Of a DNA stretch of 64,000 nucleotides, positions 1-8,864 are shown one piece after another. Source of the stretch: Desulfonema magnum. GTDB taxonomy: Bacteria > Desulfobacterota > Desulfobacteria > Desulfobacterales > 4be13. The number at the start of each line of letters is the position of its first letter. Position 1 is the stretch's first letter. The stretch is taken from the NCBI RefSeq assembly GCF_017377395.1, contig NZ_CP061800.1, positions 4,671,633-4,735,632 of the forward strand, read 5' to 3'. The notes beneath the pieces were generated by a model. The model did no database searches. It was not told the origin of the DNA and saw only the letters and a program-made list of their open reading frames with translations. The position numbers were made by a program, and so were the translations under genes.

Positions 1-58
1 AATAACACCCTGTTGCCACACAGATTAGCAATAAGCAAAAAATTTCTGTAAAAAAAGA

Positions 59-172
59 CTGATTATAACGGATTTAAGGAAGGGCCGATCAAGCCCTGTA
101 GGGGCGGCATGTTTGTAACAAATCATGCTGCGAATATGCCGGGCCGGTCTTCCTTAAATCCGTTATAATCAG
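59..172. repeat. MITE-like element with ctgattataacggatt termini
   Basis: Perfect terminal inverted repeats of 20 bp (59-78 and 153-172) enclose a short GC-rich palindromic core containing ggggcggcatgtttg. No ORF lies inside. The same termini recur at 5507-5522 and 5891-5906, and one end at about 15323. The rest of 1-365 shows no gene. Confidence 0.7.
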
Positions 173-365
173 AAAAAAGATATGAAATCCCTGGTTATTG
201 CTAATCCGTGCAGATGATACGCCGTGCAGATAATAAGGACAAAACAACGGGGATATCAGATAAGAAGGAGATTTGGCCGTATTCCGGTTCTGGATATCAT
301 CCCTATAATATTCTAAATGAATATTTTAAATATCAAATAGTTATCCGAAATTAAGGCACAATCGG

Positions 366-611
366 CTACTCGACAATTATTTCAAGTTTTTCATCAGCAT
401 TTTCAACTTCAATTAATGTCCCCTTGGGTCCTTCCTTTGCAAACAGTCCGCTAAGTTCCTGTAAGTCTATTCCCTCTTTTGCTAAAGAAGCTTTTACTTT
501 GCTTGGAAGAAGCTTTTCCGAAATGTGTAAGGACGAAAGGGGAAGTGTTATCTTTGTTTCCGGTTCCTTTTTACCTGGTTTATAAATATGTATTTTCAAT
601 AATCGTGTCAT
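366..611 (-). CDS. Small SHOCT-like domain protein
   Basis: 81-residue protein beginning MTRLLKIHIYKPG. The start is placed at 611 because GGGAGG lies just upstream of this ATG on the minus strand; the frame stays open further upstream without a ribosome site. The pattern of a short beta-rich N-terminus, a central helix-forming KVKASLAKEGIDLQEL segment and a final LIEVENADEKLEIIVE strand resembles the small SHOCT-like domain found at the N-terminus of YvlB/LiaX-type proteins. That family link is from memory of the pattern and is tentative. It stands alone, transcribed away from the CO dehydrogenase operon. No catalytic motif, signal peptide or membrane segment is visible. Confidence 0.6.
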   Translation of the reverse strand: MTRLLKIHIYKPGKKEPETKITLPLSSLHISEKLLPSKVKASLAKEGIDLQELSGLFAKEGPKGTLIEVENADEKLEIIVE

Positions 612-842
612 TATTTTCCTCCCATAAGATTTTAGAAAAGACCAACAAATCAATTTGCGTACATCCCCTAACATAATTTGAAACATTTTTGCAACCTATA
701 ATTGTTTGTTGTAAATTTCCTTACAGACTGTCCAATGTGACATTACCTAAATTCAGACATTTCGGAGTTCAAAATCAGGAATATCCTGATTGAATTTCTG
801 TTCAATCTGACATAGAAATGTTTGATTTATTGTTGCGGAACC

Positions 843-950
843 CACCATACTCAAAATAAAGAATATACCCGATACAAAAAACGTAGGGTGGGTGGAGCGA
901 AGCGGAACCCACCGCACAAGGTGGGTTCCGCTTCGCTCCACCCACCCTAC
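843..950. repeat. Dispersed palindrome (gtagggtgggtggagcgaag family), copy 1
   Basis: Long hairpin at 883-950 with arms gtagggtgggtggagcg / cgctccacccaccctac, preceded by an AT-rich lead (aaataaagaatataccc). Related copies with the same lead lie at about 57410-57487 (right arm truncated) and 58470-58580. Non-coding dispersed repeat. Confidence 0.8.
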
Positions 951-1065
951 ATCACCCTACGTTAGATGAAACTTGAAATTTGGAACCATCACATATGCAC
1001 ATAGGAAAATGCGCTCAACTTCCTGATTTCAAATTTCAAGTTTCAAGTTTCAAAAGGAGGTGAGT

Positions 1066-2403
1066 GTGAAATATGTAATTATCGGAAACGGCGTTGCAGG
1101 TATTCAGGCGGCTGAAACCATACGCCAATTTGATTCCGAAGGCAGCATCACCATGATCGGAGATGAAACCTTTCCCCCTTACTGCCGTCCTATGATCAGC
1201 CTTGCCCTTGAAGGTTCGGTTGATCAGGATAAACTGCACATCCGAAGCGCGGGCTTTTATGATGATTTGAACATCAGGCCTGTGCTGGGAAAACGCGTCA
1301 CAGGGATTGATGTGGACAATAAAAAGGTTCTTATTCAGGAGAAATCCGCCAGACCCAGTTTGCAAGCATCCTCTACGATAATGGACCTTATATGCAAACT
1401 GCTGAGTATATTCGGCGGTGATCCCGGAACCGAACCCCGGCGCGGTTCTGAAACCGGGTTTGAATTTGACAAATTGCTGATTGCAACCGGGGCTGACCCC
1501 AGACCCGTCAAAGCTACGGGCCTGAATTTGAAAAACATTTTTTATATGCGCACAGAAGTGCATGTTCGGCAAATGCTGGAAATCCTGCCGGGTGCCAAAA
1601 ACGCGCTTGTCCTGGGAGGCGGTCTGGTGGGCTTCAAGGCAGCTTACGGGCTGCTTTGCCGCGGTCTTCATGTGACCATGCTGATTCGTTCAGACTATCC
1701 CCTTTCCATGCAGGTTGATGAAAAAGCAGGCAGGATGATTCTTGATCAGCTCTCAGAACATGGCCTGGAAGTGAAAGTGGGTGTTGAAGTGACAGGTTTT
1801 GAAGGCATAAAAAAAGTGGAACGCGCCAATTTGTCGGATAAAACAGCCATTGCATGTGATATGGTTGTGGTGGGCAAAGGCGTATTGCCTGCGCTCTCTT
1901 TCGTGCCCCGTGATAAAATTCAGGCTGATCTGGGCATCCTGGTGGATCAGCACATGGAAACAAATATTCCCGGAATTTTTGCCGCAGGGGATGTTGCTCA
2001 ATCCGTTGATATTGCAAGAAAAATATCCTGGGTTAACGCTATATGGCCGGAAGCGGTTGAACAGGGCCGTATTGCCGGAATGAACATGGCCGGTCGTCAG
2101 ACGGCCTACAAAGGAAGCCTGAGCCGCAATGTCATCCGTATTTTTGATCTTGACGTGATGACCGCAGGTCTGGTAAATCCTCCTTCTGACCCCTCTTATG
2201 AAGTCGTCAGTTCTGATAATCTCCGTCTTAACATCTATCGTAAACTGGTTTTTCGTAATGACAAACTGGCAGGATTTGTAATGGTGAATGCCATTGAACA
2301 GGGCGGCATCCTTATGTCTCTTATAAAAAATGAAATACCTGTGAAGATACCCAAAGCAGCTATGCTTGAACCATCATTTAATTATAACCAACTGATGATG
2401 TAA
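1066..2403 (+). CDS. FAD/NAD(P)-dependent oxidoreductase of the CODH cluster (FNOR)
   Basis: 445-residue pyridine-nucleotide-disulfide oxidoreductase-fold protein. The N-terminal FAD-binding GNGVAG lies at residues 7-12, a second dinucleotide motif GGGLVG at about 184, and the second FAD motif IFAAGDV at about 304. Start chosen at GTG 1066 because AGGAGG (1055-1060) is 5 nt upstream; a GTG at 1060 would overlap this site. It heads an operon with a CooF-like ferredoxin and CooS. The CooS-CooF-FNOR arrangement is established in many anaerobes and is thought to pass electrons between CO, ferredoxin and NAD(P)H. Between residues 90 and 130 there is an extra low-homology segment before the conserved ATGA motif. 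Substrate is inferred from context only. Confidence 0.85.
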   Translation: MKYVIIGNGVAGIQAAETIRQFDSEGSITMIGDETFPPYCRPMISLALEGSVDQDKLHIRSAGFYDDLNIRPVLGKRVTGIDVDNKKVLIQEKSARPSLQASSTIMDLICKLLSIFGGDPGTEPRRGSETGFEFDKLLIATGADPRPVKATGLNLKNIFYMRTEVHVRQMLEILPGAKNALVLGGGLVGFKAAYGLLCRGLHVTMLIRSDYPLSMQVDEKAGRMILDQLSEHGLEVKVGVEVTGFEGIKKVERANLSDKTAIACDMVVVGKGVLPALSFVPRDKIQADLGILVDQHMETNIPGIFAAGDVAQSVDIARKISWVNAIWPEAVEQGRIAGMNMAGRQTAYKGSLSRNVIRIFDLDVMTAGLVNPPSDPSYEVVSSDNLRLNIYRKLVFRNDKLAGFVMVNAIEQGGILMSLIKNEIPVKIPKAAMLEPSFNYNQLMM

Positions 2404-2534
2404 AAAATCCGTTCTTCTAAGAGTGTGTTTAAAGAATCCCGCAGGGACGCTATATTTGCAGCTCTGAGAACACGGGTTCTTGTTTTTACAATCAGGGAAA
2501 AGAACCCCCTATAATAAAAGAAGGAGGAGGACTT

Positions 2535-3137
2535 ATGAAAAAAGTCGTAGTTCATCCGGAAAGATGCGTGGGGTGTATGCAATGTATGATCGCCTGCGCA
2601 ACTGCCCATTCCCAAACCAAAAATCTGTTTTCAGCCACGCTGGAAGACCCTCTGCCCAGACCCCGGGTTCATGTGGGAGCCGGATTATATGGCGAAGGTT
2701 TTCCCAATCGTTGCAGACACTGTGACCCGGCCCCCTGCATGTTTGCCTGTCTGCCCGGAGCCATTTACCGTGACTGGGAAACAGACACCGTTCTTATTGA
2801 TCCGGACAAATGTATCAACTGCGCTTCCTGTGCCATGGCCTGTCCCTTTGGCGTGATTCGTTATCATGAAGACGCGTCAGCGCCTTTGAAAAAAACCGTT
2901 GCAGTCAAGTGCGACAACTGCCTGGAACGGCAGAACCAGGGACTCATCCCCGCGTGCGTGGAAGTTTGTAAATCCCGCGCACTGACCTTTGAAGACCCAT
3001 CTGACGCCATGAAAAGAAAAACCAATGAAGTGGCACAAAGTCTGTCATCAGATACAAGCCGGATTGAAATAGCTCCCGGCTTTACCTTGTTAAACACAAT
3101 TAAACGGACCCAGGTGGAATTGAAAATTGAGAATTGA
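2535..3137 (+). CDS. cooF: CooF-like four-cluster ferredoxin, CODH electron-transfer subunit
   Basis: 200-residue cytoplasmic iron-sulfur protein with four Cys groups: C11/C14/C17/C21, C60/C63/C68/C72, C93/C96/C99/C103 and C126/C129/C141/C145, the pattern of DMSO-reductase-B/HycB/CooF-type proteins that bind four [4Fe-4S] clusters. A strong GGAGGAGG site precedes the ATG. It lies 131 nt after the FNOR gene and 117 nt before the proposed cooS start, on the same strand, so it most likely carries electrons between CooS and the FNOR. No TAT signal or membrane anchor is seen, which argues against a respiratory periplasmic role. Confidence 0.88.
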   Translation: MKKVVVHPERCVGCMQCMIACATAHSQTKNLFSATLEDPLPRPRVHVGAGLYGEGFPNRCRHCDPAPCMFACLPGAIYRDWETDTVLIDPDKCINCASCAMACPFGVIRYHEDASAPLKKTVAVKCDNCLERQNQGLIPACVEVCKSRALTFEDPSDAMKRKTNEVAQSLSSDTSRIEIAPGFTLLNTIKRTQVELKIEN

Positions 3138-3236
3138 GAATTGAGAATTGAGAATTGGAACATCGAGTTTCGAGTTTCGAGTTTCGAGTTTCGAGTTTCG
3201 AGTTTCGAGTTTCAAGTTTCGAGTTTCAAGTTTCCA
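3122..3236 (+). repeat. Heptanucleotide tandem repeats (gaattga then gagtttc)
   Basis: A short run of the heptamer gaattga (about 3122-3157) is followed by about ten units of gagtttc/aagtttc (about 3163-3235). The array ends just before the cooS ribosome site. The frame is open through it, so naive start calling adds 38 repeat-derived residues to CooS. Confidence 0.9.
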
Positions 3237-3254
3237 ACGACAAAGGAGAGACAT

Positions 3255-5135
3255 ATGAGCAAGGCGTATGAAAAGAATACCATCACCGAAGATGGTCAGT
3301 TGTTGTTGAAAAAAGCGGAAAGAGATCAGATTGAGACTGTATGGGATCGTTACGAGGCTCAGTTGCCCCAGTGCGGATATTGTGAGATGGGGCTGAGTTG
3401 CCGCGTATGTGTTATGGGGCCGTGCCGGGTGGACCCGTTCGGAGAGGGACCTCAGAAAGGGGTATGCGGGGCAGACGGAGATATTATTGTGGCTCGGAAT
3501 CTGTGCCGTATGATTGCGGCAGGCGCGGCGGCCCATTCAGATCACGGACGGGACCTTGTGGAAGTGCTGGCTGAGGTGGCTGAGGGCCGTGCCCCGGGCT
3601 ATGAAATCAAAGATATGGAAAAGCTGAAACGGGTGGCTGCTGAATACAATATAGAAACAGAAGGAAAAGATCCTCTGAAAATTGCCGGAGAACTGGCGCA
3701 CGCGATGCAGGAAGATTTTGGCACACGGAAAAAAGAGCTGACGCTTGTAAAAACTGCCCCTGAAAAACGCCAGGAACTTTGGAAAAAAATCGGTGTCATG
3801 CCCAGGGGGATTGATCGGGAAATCTCGGAAACCATGCACCGGACCCATATGGGCGTTGATAATGGCTGGCAAAGTCTCCTTCTTCATGGTATCCGCAATG
3901 CCTTGTCTGATGGCTGGGGCGGCTCCATGATCGCCACCGAGGTGTCAGATATTCTCTTCGGCACCCCTGCACCAAAGCTCACTGCCGCGAATGTGGGCGT
4001 GTTGAAAGAAGATCAGGTCAATATTGTTGTTCATGGTCACAATCCGGTGGTTTCCGAGATGATTATGCTGGCGTGTCAGTCTCCTGAAATGCTGAAACTG
4101 GCGGAAGAAAAAGGAGCAAAAGGGATCAACCTCGCAGGTGTGTGCTGTACCGGAAATGAACTGCTGATGCGGCACGGTGTGCCCATGGCAGGCAATCATC
4201 TGGTCTCGGAACTGGTACTCACCACTGGCGCTGTTGAAATGATGATCGTGGATTATCAATGTATTATGCCTTCCATGGGCGATGTGGCGGCATGTTACCA
4301 TACCCGGATGATCAGTACCAGTGACAAGGCCCGCTTTCCCGGAATGACGCATCGGGAGTTCCATCCTGACAATGCCAGAGAACTGGCAAAAGAGCTGGTA
4401 ACAGCAGCCATTGAAAATTTTGAAAATCGGGGAGAGGTTTATATTCCTGTGGAGCCGGTCAATGCGATCGGGGGTTTTTCAGTGGAAACTATCGTGGCCG
4501 CTCTGGGCGGAACCCCTCAGCCGCTCATTGATGCCATTGCGGCCGGGAAGATTCGGGGGGCTGTCGGTGTTGTGGGATGTAATAACCCAAAAATTAAGCA
4601 TGATTACGGTCATGTGACGCTGACAAAGCGGCTCATTGAGAATGATATTTTGGTTGTGGATACGGGCTGCGCGGCCATTGCCAACGCAAAGGCCGGATTC
4701 AAAGTCGCGGATGCAATTGAATTCGCGGGACCCGGGCTGAAAGAAATATGCGGCTCCCTCGGTATTCCGCCGGTGCTGCATATGGGGAGCTGTGTGGACA
4801 ATGCTCGGATTCTGGTACTGGCTTCCGCGTTGGCAAAAGCGATGAAAACCGACATCAGTGACCTTCCCCTCGCTGCAGCCGCGCCGGAATGGTATTCTGA
4901 GAAAGCAGTATCTATCGGTGTTTATACGGTGGCTTCAGGTGTTTACACAGTGCTGGGACCCATGCCGCCCATTACAGGAAGCATGAACGTGGTCAGGCTT
5001 CTCACCGACGGTCTCAACGATGTGGTCGGGGCTGCCTTTGGCGTGGAACCTGATCCTGAGAAAGCAGCGGTTCTGATTCGCAGACATATCGAAGAGAAGC
5101 GGGAAAATTTAGGGCTTCCTTTTATGAAACTATGA
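3255..5135 (+). CDS. cooS: Anaerobic Ni-Fe carbon monoxide dehydrogenase catalytic subunit
   Basis: 626 residues, normal for CooS. Catalyses CO + H2O to CO2 + 2 e-. Cluster B/D cysteines are at C40, C43, C49, C52 and C57 (CGYCEMGLSC then CxxGPCR) with another in GVCGADGD. C-cluster signatures follow: HGHNP, GVCCTGNE, VGCNNPK, VDTGCA and HMGSCVDN, so the active site looks complete. The start is set at ATG 3255 behind AAAGGAGAG; the open frame upstream is only heptamer repeat. There is no acetyl-CoA synthase gene nearby and no CooC/CooT maturation gene in this window, so this is a monofunctional CODH with CooF and FNOR partners. Physiologically it could oxidise CO or feed electrons to CO2 reduction. 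Confidence 0.95.
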   Translation: MSKAYEKNTITEDGQLLLKKAERDQIETVWDRYEAQLPQCGYCEMGLSCRVCVMGPCRVDPFGEGPQKGVCGADGDIIVARNLCRMIAAGAAAHSDHGRDLVEVLAEVAEGRAPGYEIKDMEKLKRVAAEYNIETEGKDPLKIAGELAHAMQEDFGTRKKELTLVKTAPEKRQELWKKIGVMPRGIDREISETMHRTHMGVDNGWQSLLLHGIRNALSDGWGGSMIATEVSDILFGTPAPKLTAANVGVLKEDQVNIVVHGHNPVVSEMIMLACQSPEMLKLAEEKGAKGINLAGVCCTGNELLMRHGVPMAGNHLVSELVLTTGAVEMMIVDYQCIMPSMGDVAACYHTRMISTSDKARFPGMTHREFHPDNARELAKELVTAAIENFENRGEVYIPVEPVNAIGGFSVETIVAALGGTPQPLIDAIAAGKIRGAVGVVGCNNPKIKHDYGHVTLTKRLIENDILVVDTGCAAIANAKAGFKVADAIEFAGPGLKEICGSLGIPPVLHMGSCVDNARILVLASALAKAMKTDISDLPLAAAAPEWYSEKAVSIGVYTVASGVYTVLGPMPPITGSMNVVRLLTDGLNDVVGAAFGVEPDPEKAAVLIRRHIEEKRENLGLPFMKL

Positions 5136-5155
5136 CTTTTTCTGATATAAATGAT

Positions 5156-5180
5156 GCCTGCGAGATTGAAAATCTCGCAG
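5156..5180. repeat. cctgcgag-type hairpin
   Basis: Inverted repeat cctgcgagatt-gaaa-atctcgcagg just after cooS. It is one of a family of roughly 25-32 bp hairpins, with others near 12949, 16092, 24546, 37516, 57555 and 61830. There is no T-run, so it is not a typical intrinsic terminator, though it may still stabilise or end the cooS transcript. Confidence 0.6.
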
Positions 5181-5182
5181 GT

Positions 5183-5329
5183 AAGTACCCGATCAAAAGT
5201 TTTTTATACATTTTTTTTCTGCGAACGGCGGAGAAACCCGGCTTTTTCCTTCAGGGCCGGCGAATCATGCCGGAAAAAAAAGCCGGGTTTCTTCCCCGGG
5301 CAAATATCAAAAACTTATGGTTAGGTACT
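5183..5329. repeat. MITE-like element with aagtacc...ggtact termini around a CCGG palindrome
   Basis: Imperfect terminal repeats aagtacccgatcaaaagttt and aaacttatggttaggtact flank an inner palindrome aaacccggctttttcc / ggaaaaaaaagccgggttt. Related elements occur at 11112-11491 and about 16066-16155. Confidence 0.65.
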
Positions 5330-5485
5330 GGGGTGATGAAAATGTTTCCAAGGCTCTGAAAAAGCTGATCCCGTTTTTGTTCCCCGCATTTTTTAACTGC
5401 CTGATTTTTAAGTCATAAAAAATTTGCGGAATAAAAATGGGATCGCAATTGTCAGCCCGGTTTGTGACATTTTCATCACCCCAGT
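5327..5485. repeat. MITE-like element with actggggtgatgaaaatgt termini
   Basis: Perfect 19-bp inverted termini (5327-5345 and 5467-5485) abut the previous element. The interior is non-coding. Confidence 0.6.
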
Positions 5486-5506
5486 TAGGTACTTATATTT
5501 TTTTTA

Positions 5507-5906
5507 CTGATTATAACGGATTTTAGTATAAGTCACAAGATTTTGAAATTATTAAATTAAATAATCTAAAAATCTATCCGTGCCGGGGTGATGAGAATCG
5601 GAAATCCGGGACATCCGTCCCCTCCGAATCCCCGGTTTTCCGGATATGTGTGCCTGGTTACTTATATTCGATAATCAAGTTTTTTTTTCTGTCACTCGAT
5701 AATCAAGTTTTTTTTGTCATTCCTGCGAAAGCAGGAATCCATTTTGGCCGATGGCACGCTTCCGGGAGCAATGAATTCCTGCTTTTGCAGGAATGACGGA
5801 CTGCGCGGCCGGGTCGGAGCAAAAAACTTGATTATCGAGTTATAAAAACAGAAGGTTGCGGACAGGCTTCCGAAATCGGAGCCTCCCCTGAATCCGTTAT
5901 AATCAG
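5507..5906. repeat. Nested MITE-like elements
   Basis: Outer termini ctgattataacggatt (5507-5522) and its complement (5891-5906) enclose a second element at 5695-5839 whose termini are ctcgataatcaagttttt and its complement. The inner one carries the hairpin cattcctgcgaaagcagg. This is an insertion of one small element inside another. No coding potential is seen. Confidence 0.75.
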
Positions 5907-5913
5907 CGTATTT

Positions 5914-6830
5914 TTATTCTCTGACTGTTACCCTGTCCAAAATATAAATCACCTCTTCCAGACCGATCTTTTCATCCCCGTTCACGTCAACTCCGGATGT
6001 GGAACAGGGAGTCTGAGCGCTTTTTCCGGCTACTGATTTTAAAGCCATCAGCGCATCGGTGAGGGTGAGCGTGTCATCGCCGCTGAGGTCGCCCCGCAAG
6101 CATGATCTTCCCTTCTGGATGACGGCAATCTGCCTGGGGGCGGAGCAGAGGGGGTCCGGTTCGGTGGTGTCCAGGGCATAGACGCTGATCTCATAGGTTC
6201 CTGTCACGGCGAAGTCGTTGTAAATGCCTTCGTATCTGCTGTCTCCGTCAGGGTCTTCGAGGTTCAGGGCGGGCATGTCTAAGACGGGGGTGCCCGAGGG
6301 GCCGGGATCGTGGTCCGGGCGGCTGATGACCGCCACTACCTCCCGGATGCCGTTCGCATCGCTCACGCTGCCGACCCAGATCGTTGCTGAGGTTTCGCCG
6401 TGCAGGGTCATGTTTTCACATGCGGATCCGATGCGGGGCATGTCCGAGGCGGGTTTGTAGCCTCTGCCGATTTTTATGTTGTTTGCCAGTACGAAGTCGT
6501 CATCTTCATTTCCGATGCCGTCGCCGTCCGCGTCGAGAAGGGCGGTCTGACTTTTTTTCATCATGGCCTTGCCGAAGATGAATGCTTCGTCCAGTTCTGA
6601 CCCATACAGGACGGCGGACCAGAACTGGTAGGAGAACGAAAGCCCGCCGGAGAGTCCGCCCAGGGGCGTGAAGTAGGCGCTCTGGCCGAGTTCGGCGCTG
6701 CTGATCACTATGCGTTCCTTTCCCTCGGGCGGGGTCAGCAGGGGAAGAAAGCTTCCCGAATGGCAAGCATCATACACGACGATGAGTCTGCCGGGCATGG
6801 TTTCCTGGAGACTGTCCAGCTGGGGAGAAG
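5914..6830 (-). pseudogene. Caspase-like (C14) / dockerin protein, 5' end lost to ISL3 insertion
   Basis: The remaining C-terminal part reads, in order: a caspase-fold piece with the catalytic-Cys motif VVYDACHSGSF, an Asp-rich DADGDGIGNEDDD loop, a beta-sandwich-like stretch, then two EF-hand/dockerin-type repeats (CLRGDLSGDDTLTLTDALMA and VDVNGDEKIGLEEVIYILD) at the end. The N-terminal half, which should hold the catalytic His and a signal peptide, is missing. Homology stops near 6830, where an ISL3 transposase body begins in the opposite orientation. The open frame continuing to 7179 is the antisense of that transposase. Such dockerin-tagged caspase-like proteins are typically exported. 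This copy cannot be functional as it stands. Confidence 0.75.
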
Positions 6831-6837
6831 ATGTGAG

Positions 6838-7714
6838 TGTTAAGGAAAATCTCGGATACGAGGCTGTGACAGGAATTATCAGCCGTCGGATTGCCGCCGA
6901 AGCAAAGTGGGACGAAATAAAGAGAATCGATATCATAGGAACTGATGAAATTTCTCTGAGAAAAGGGCATAAGGATTTTGTGACAATTGTGACATCGCTT
7001 ACACAAGGAGATATCCTGATATTGGCAGTTCCCGGAGACCGTAAAAAGGAAACTGTGAGGAAATTTCTGAAAACAATTCCGAAAAGGCTGAGGAAGACAG
7101 TCCGGGGAGTATGTTCGGACATGTACGAAGGTTTTATCAATGCGGCGAAGGAGGTTTTCGGAAAAAGAATGAGAATCATAGCAGACCGGTTTCATGTCGC
7201 GAAGTTGTACAGAAAAGACTTTGACGGACTTCGCAAAAAGGAGATGAGGCATCTGAAAAAGGAATTGTCGGAAGAGGAATACGGAAAACTGAAAGGAGCA
7301 ATGCGGGCATTGCGGAAAAAAAAGGAGAAACTGAGCGATGAGGAAAAGGAGGTTCTGAAACGTCTGTTCGGATATTCTCCTGACCTGAAACTCGCTTACG
7401 ATTTCTGCAGAGAACTCACAGATATTTTCGAAGAAGATATTTCAAAGAGCGAAGCGAAGCGGAAAATCAGGATCTGGAAAATACGGGTCGGAGTGAGCGG
7501 GCTGAACTGTTTTGACAACTTCCTCAAAACATTGAAGAAACGCCATAATGAGATAATAAATTATTTTACTGACCGACAGACAGGCGGCTTCGCGGAAGGA
7601 CTGAATAACAAGATAAAAGTGATAAAACGGCGTTGTTACGGTATTACGAATATTGAAAATCTATTTCGAAGAATATTTCTCGATCTCAGAGGATATTCTT
7701 TGTTTGCCTCATAA
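6838..7714 (+). pseudogene. ISL3-family transposase, N-terminus missing
   Basis: About 290 codons of the catalytic domain of an ISL3 transposase with all three acidic residues in recognisable motifs: IGTDEISLRKGH, VCSDMYEGF and GFAEGLNNKIK. The zinc-finger/HTH N-terminus (about 120 residues in full-length relatives) is absent; the open frame upstream to 6710 is antisense to the broken caspase-like gene. Sequence from 7716 to about 7814 is AT-rich and probably the right end of this element. Confidence 0.8.
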
Positions 7715-7814
7715 TAATGAGAACAATAAAAATGAATTGTCAAAGAGCTACTAAAAACGATAACATATTATTTTGTATTATAAAAAGCTTTAACACGAAT
7801 TACCAGAGAATCTG

Positions 7815-8788
7815 TTTTTTTCCTTTTTTTATCGGACGGGCCTCGGGCTCGTCAAGGGAAACTGTCCGATTTTTTATATGCCTCTCTCCGGCAATTTTCT
7901 GTTCGTTCTGTTCGTTAAGCAGTGTCAGGAGCGCGAGCAGCCGCAGGGCTTTTTCTTTTTCGCCGCCCGAAGCCGTAAGATTTCCGACCCTGTCCCCGAA
8001 CGTACGGAGAGCGCTGACGAAAATCAGCGCAAATTCAAAGAAATATGCCGGAATCTCATTTTTATTCCTATTCAGATTATATTCACGCCAAAGCTCCTTT
8101 ATTTCCCTGTCATCCCACCACAGGGGAATGCCGTGAGTTTCGGCAAAATGTCTCATCTTCCCGAATGCTTTAAAAATCAGTCCGATATCCGTGGGGTAAA
8201 TTATATCGGCAGGCAGAACTGTCGAATCTGTCAGCATACAGTCGCCTTTTATGACACCGGCAAGACGCAGCATATCGAATATTTCCGATTCGATAACGGC
8301 AATTCCCTCCTCTCCGGGCCGCCGCCGTATTTTGCAAAGACCGCTGTCATGTATGAAAGTTTTCAGTTTTTCATCAGGGACATTGCAGAAATACTGAATA
8401 TAACGGTTTTCCCTGACCTGGCTGACAACCCCCCTGTCACTGAGCAGCCGGAGCCTCGCAACAACAAACAGGCCGATGACCGTCCGGAGGGAAATACCGA
8501 CACAGCCCCTGCCGCTGTCATAAAACCGGGTCAGCCTGTTTATAATTTTCTGCCACGGAATAACCTTTCGCAGAATGACAAGTTCATTGGTCAGATCGGT
8601 TATATTCTTTTTTACCCATTCCGGAGTGAAAGCTTCCTCAAATTTTTTTTCAATCATTTTATTGCCTCCGTGTTACAATTTTGTCATAAATTACGGATAA
8701 GACTCTCGGAGCCTCTCAGGGCGAAGATTAAAAAATATCATATAACACTATGGAAAAGCAAGAGAAAAGAGAAATTCAGCAGATACTA
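7815..8788 (-). mobile_element. Truncated IS5-like element (DUF772-type transposase fragment)
   Basis: The minus-strand ORF starts at 8657 with MIEKKFEEAFTPEW and runs about 280 codons. It matches the intact copy at 32170-33489 almost exactly (two amino-acid differences seen, A/V and Q/K) until KKGKK, where it breaks off near 7815. The terminal repeat, read on this strand as ending cagatacta, is kept at 8788. The catalytic C-terminal part with the second Asp and the Glu is missing, so the copy is dead. Confidence 0.85.
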
Positions 8789-8864
8789 AATATAACGGAC
8801 CTGCGGGGCTTGAGTCAGTGCAGAGATGGTTCGGAGGCAAATGACTGATACTCTCTGTTGCCTG

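Noticed and set aside
6770..7252. Minus-strand continuation of the caspase-like ORF to 7179
   Set aside because: This part is antisense to the ISL3 catalytic domain, which has clear DDE motifs on the plus strand.
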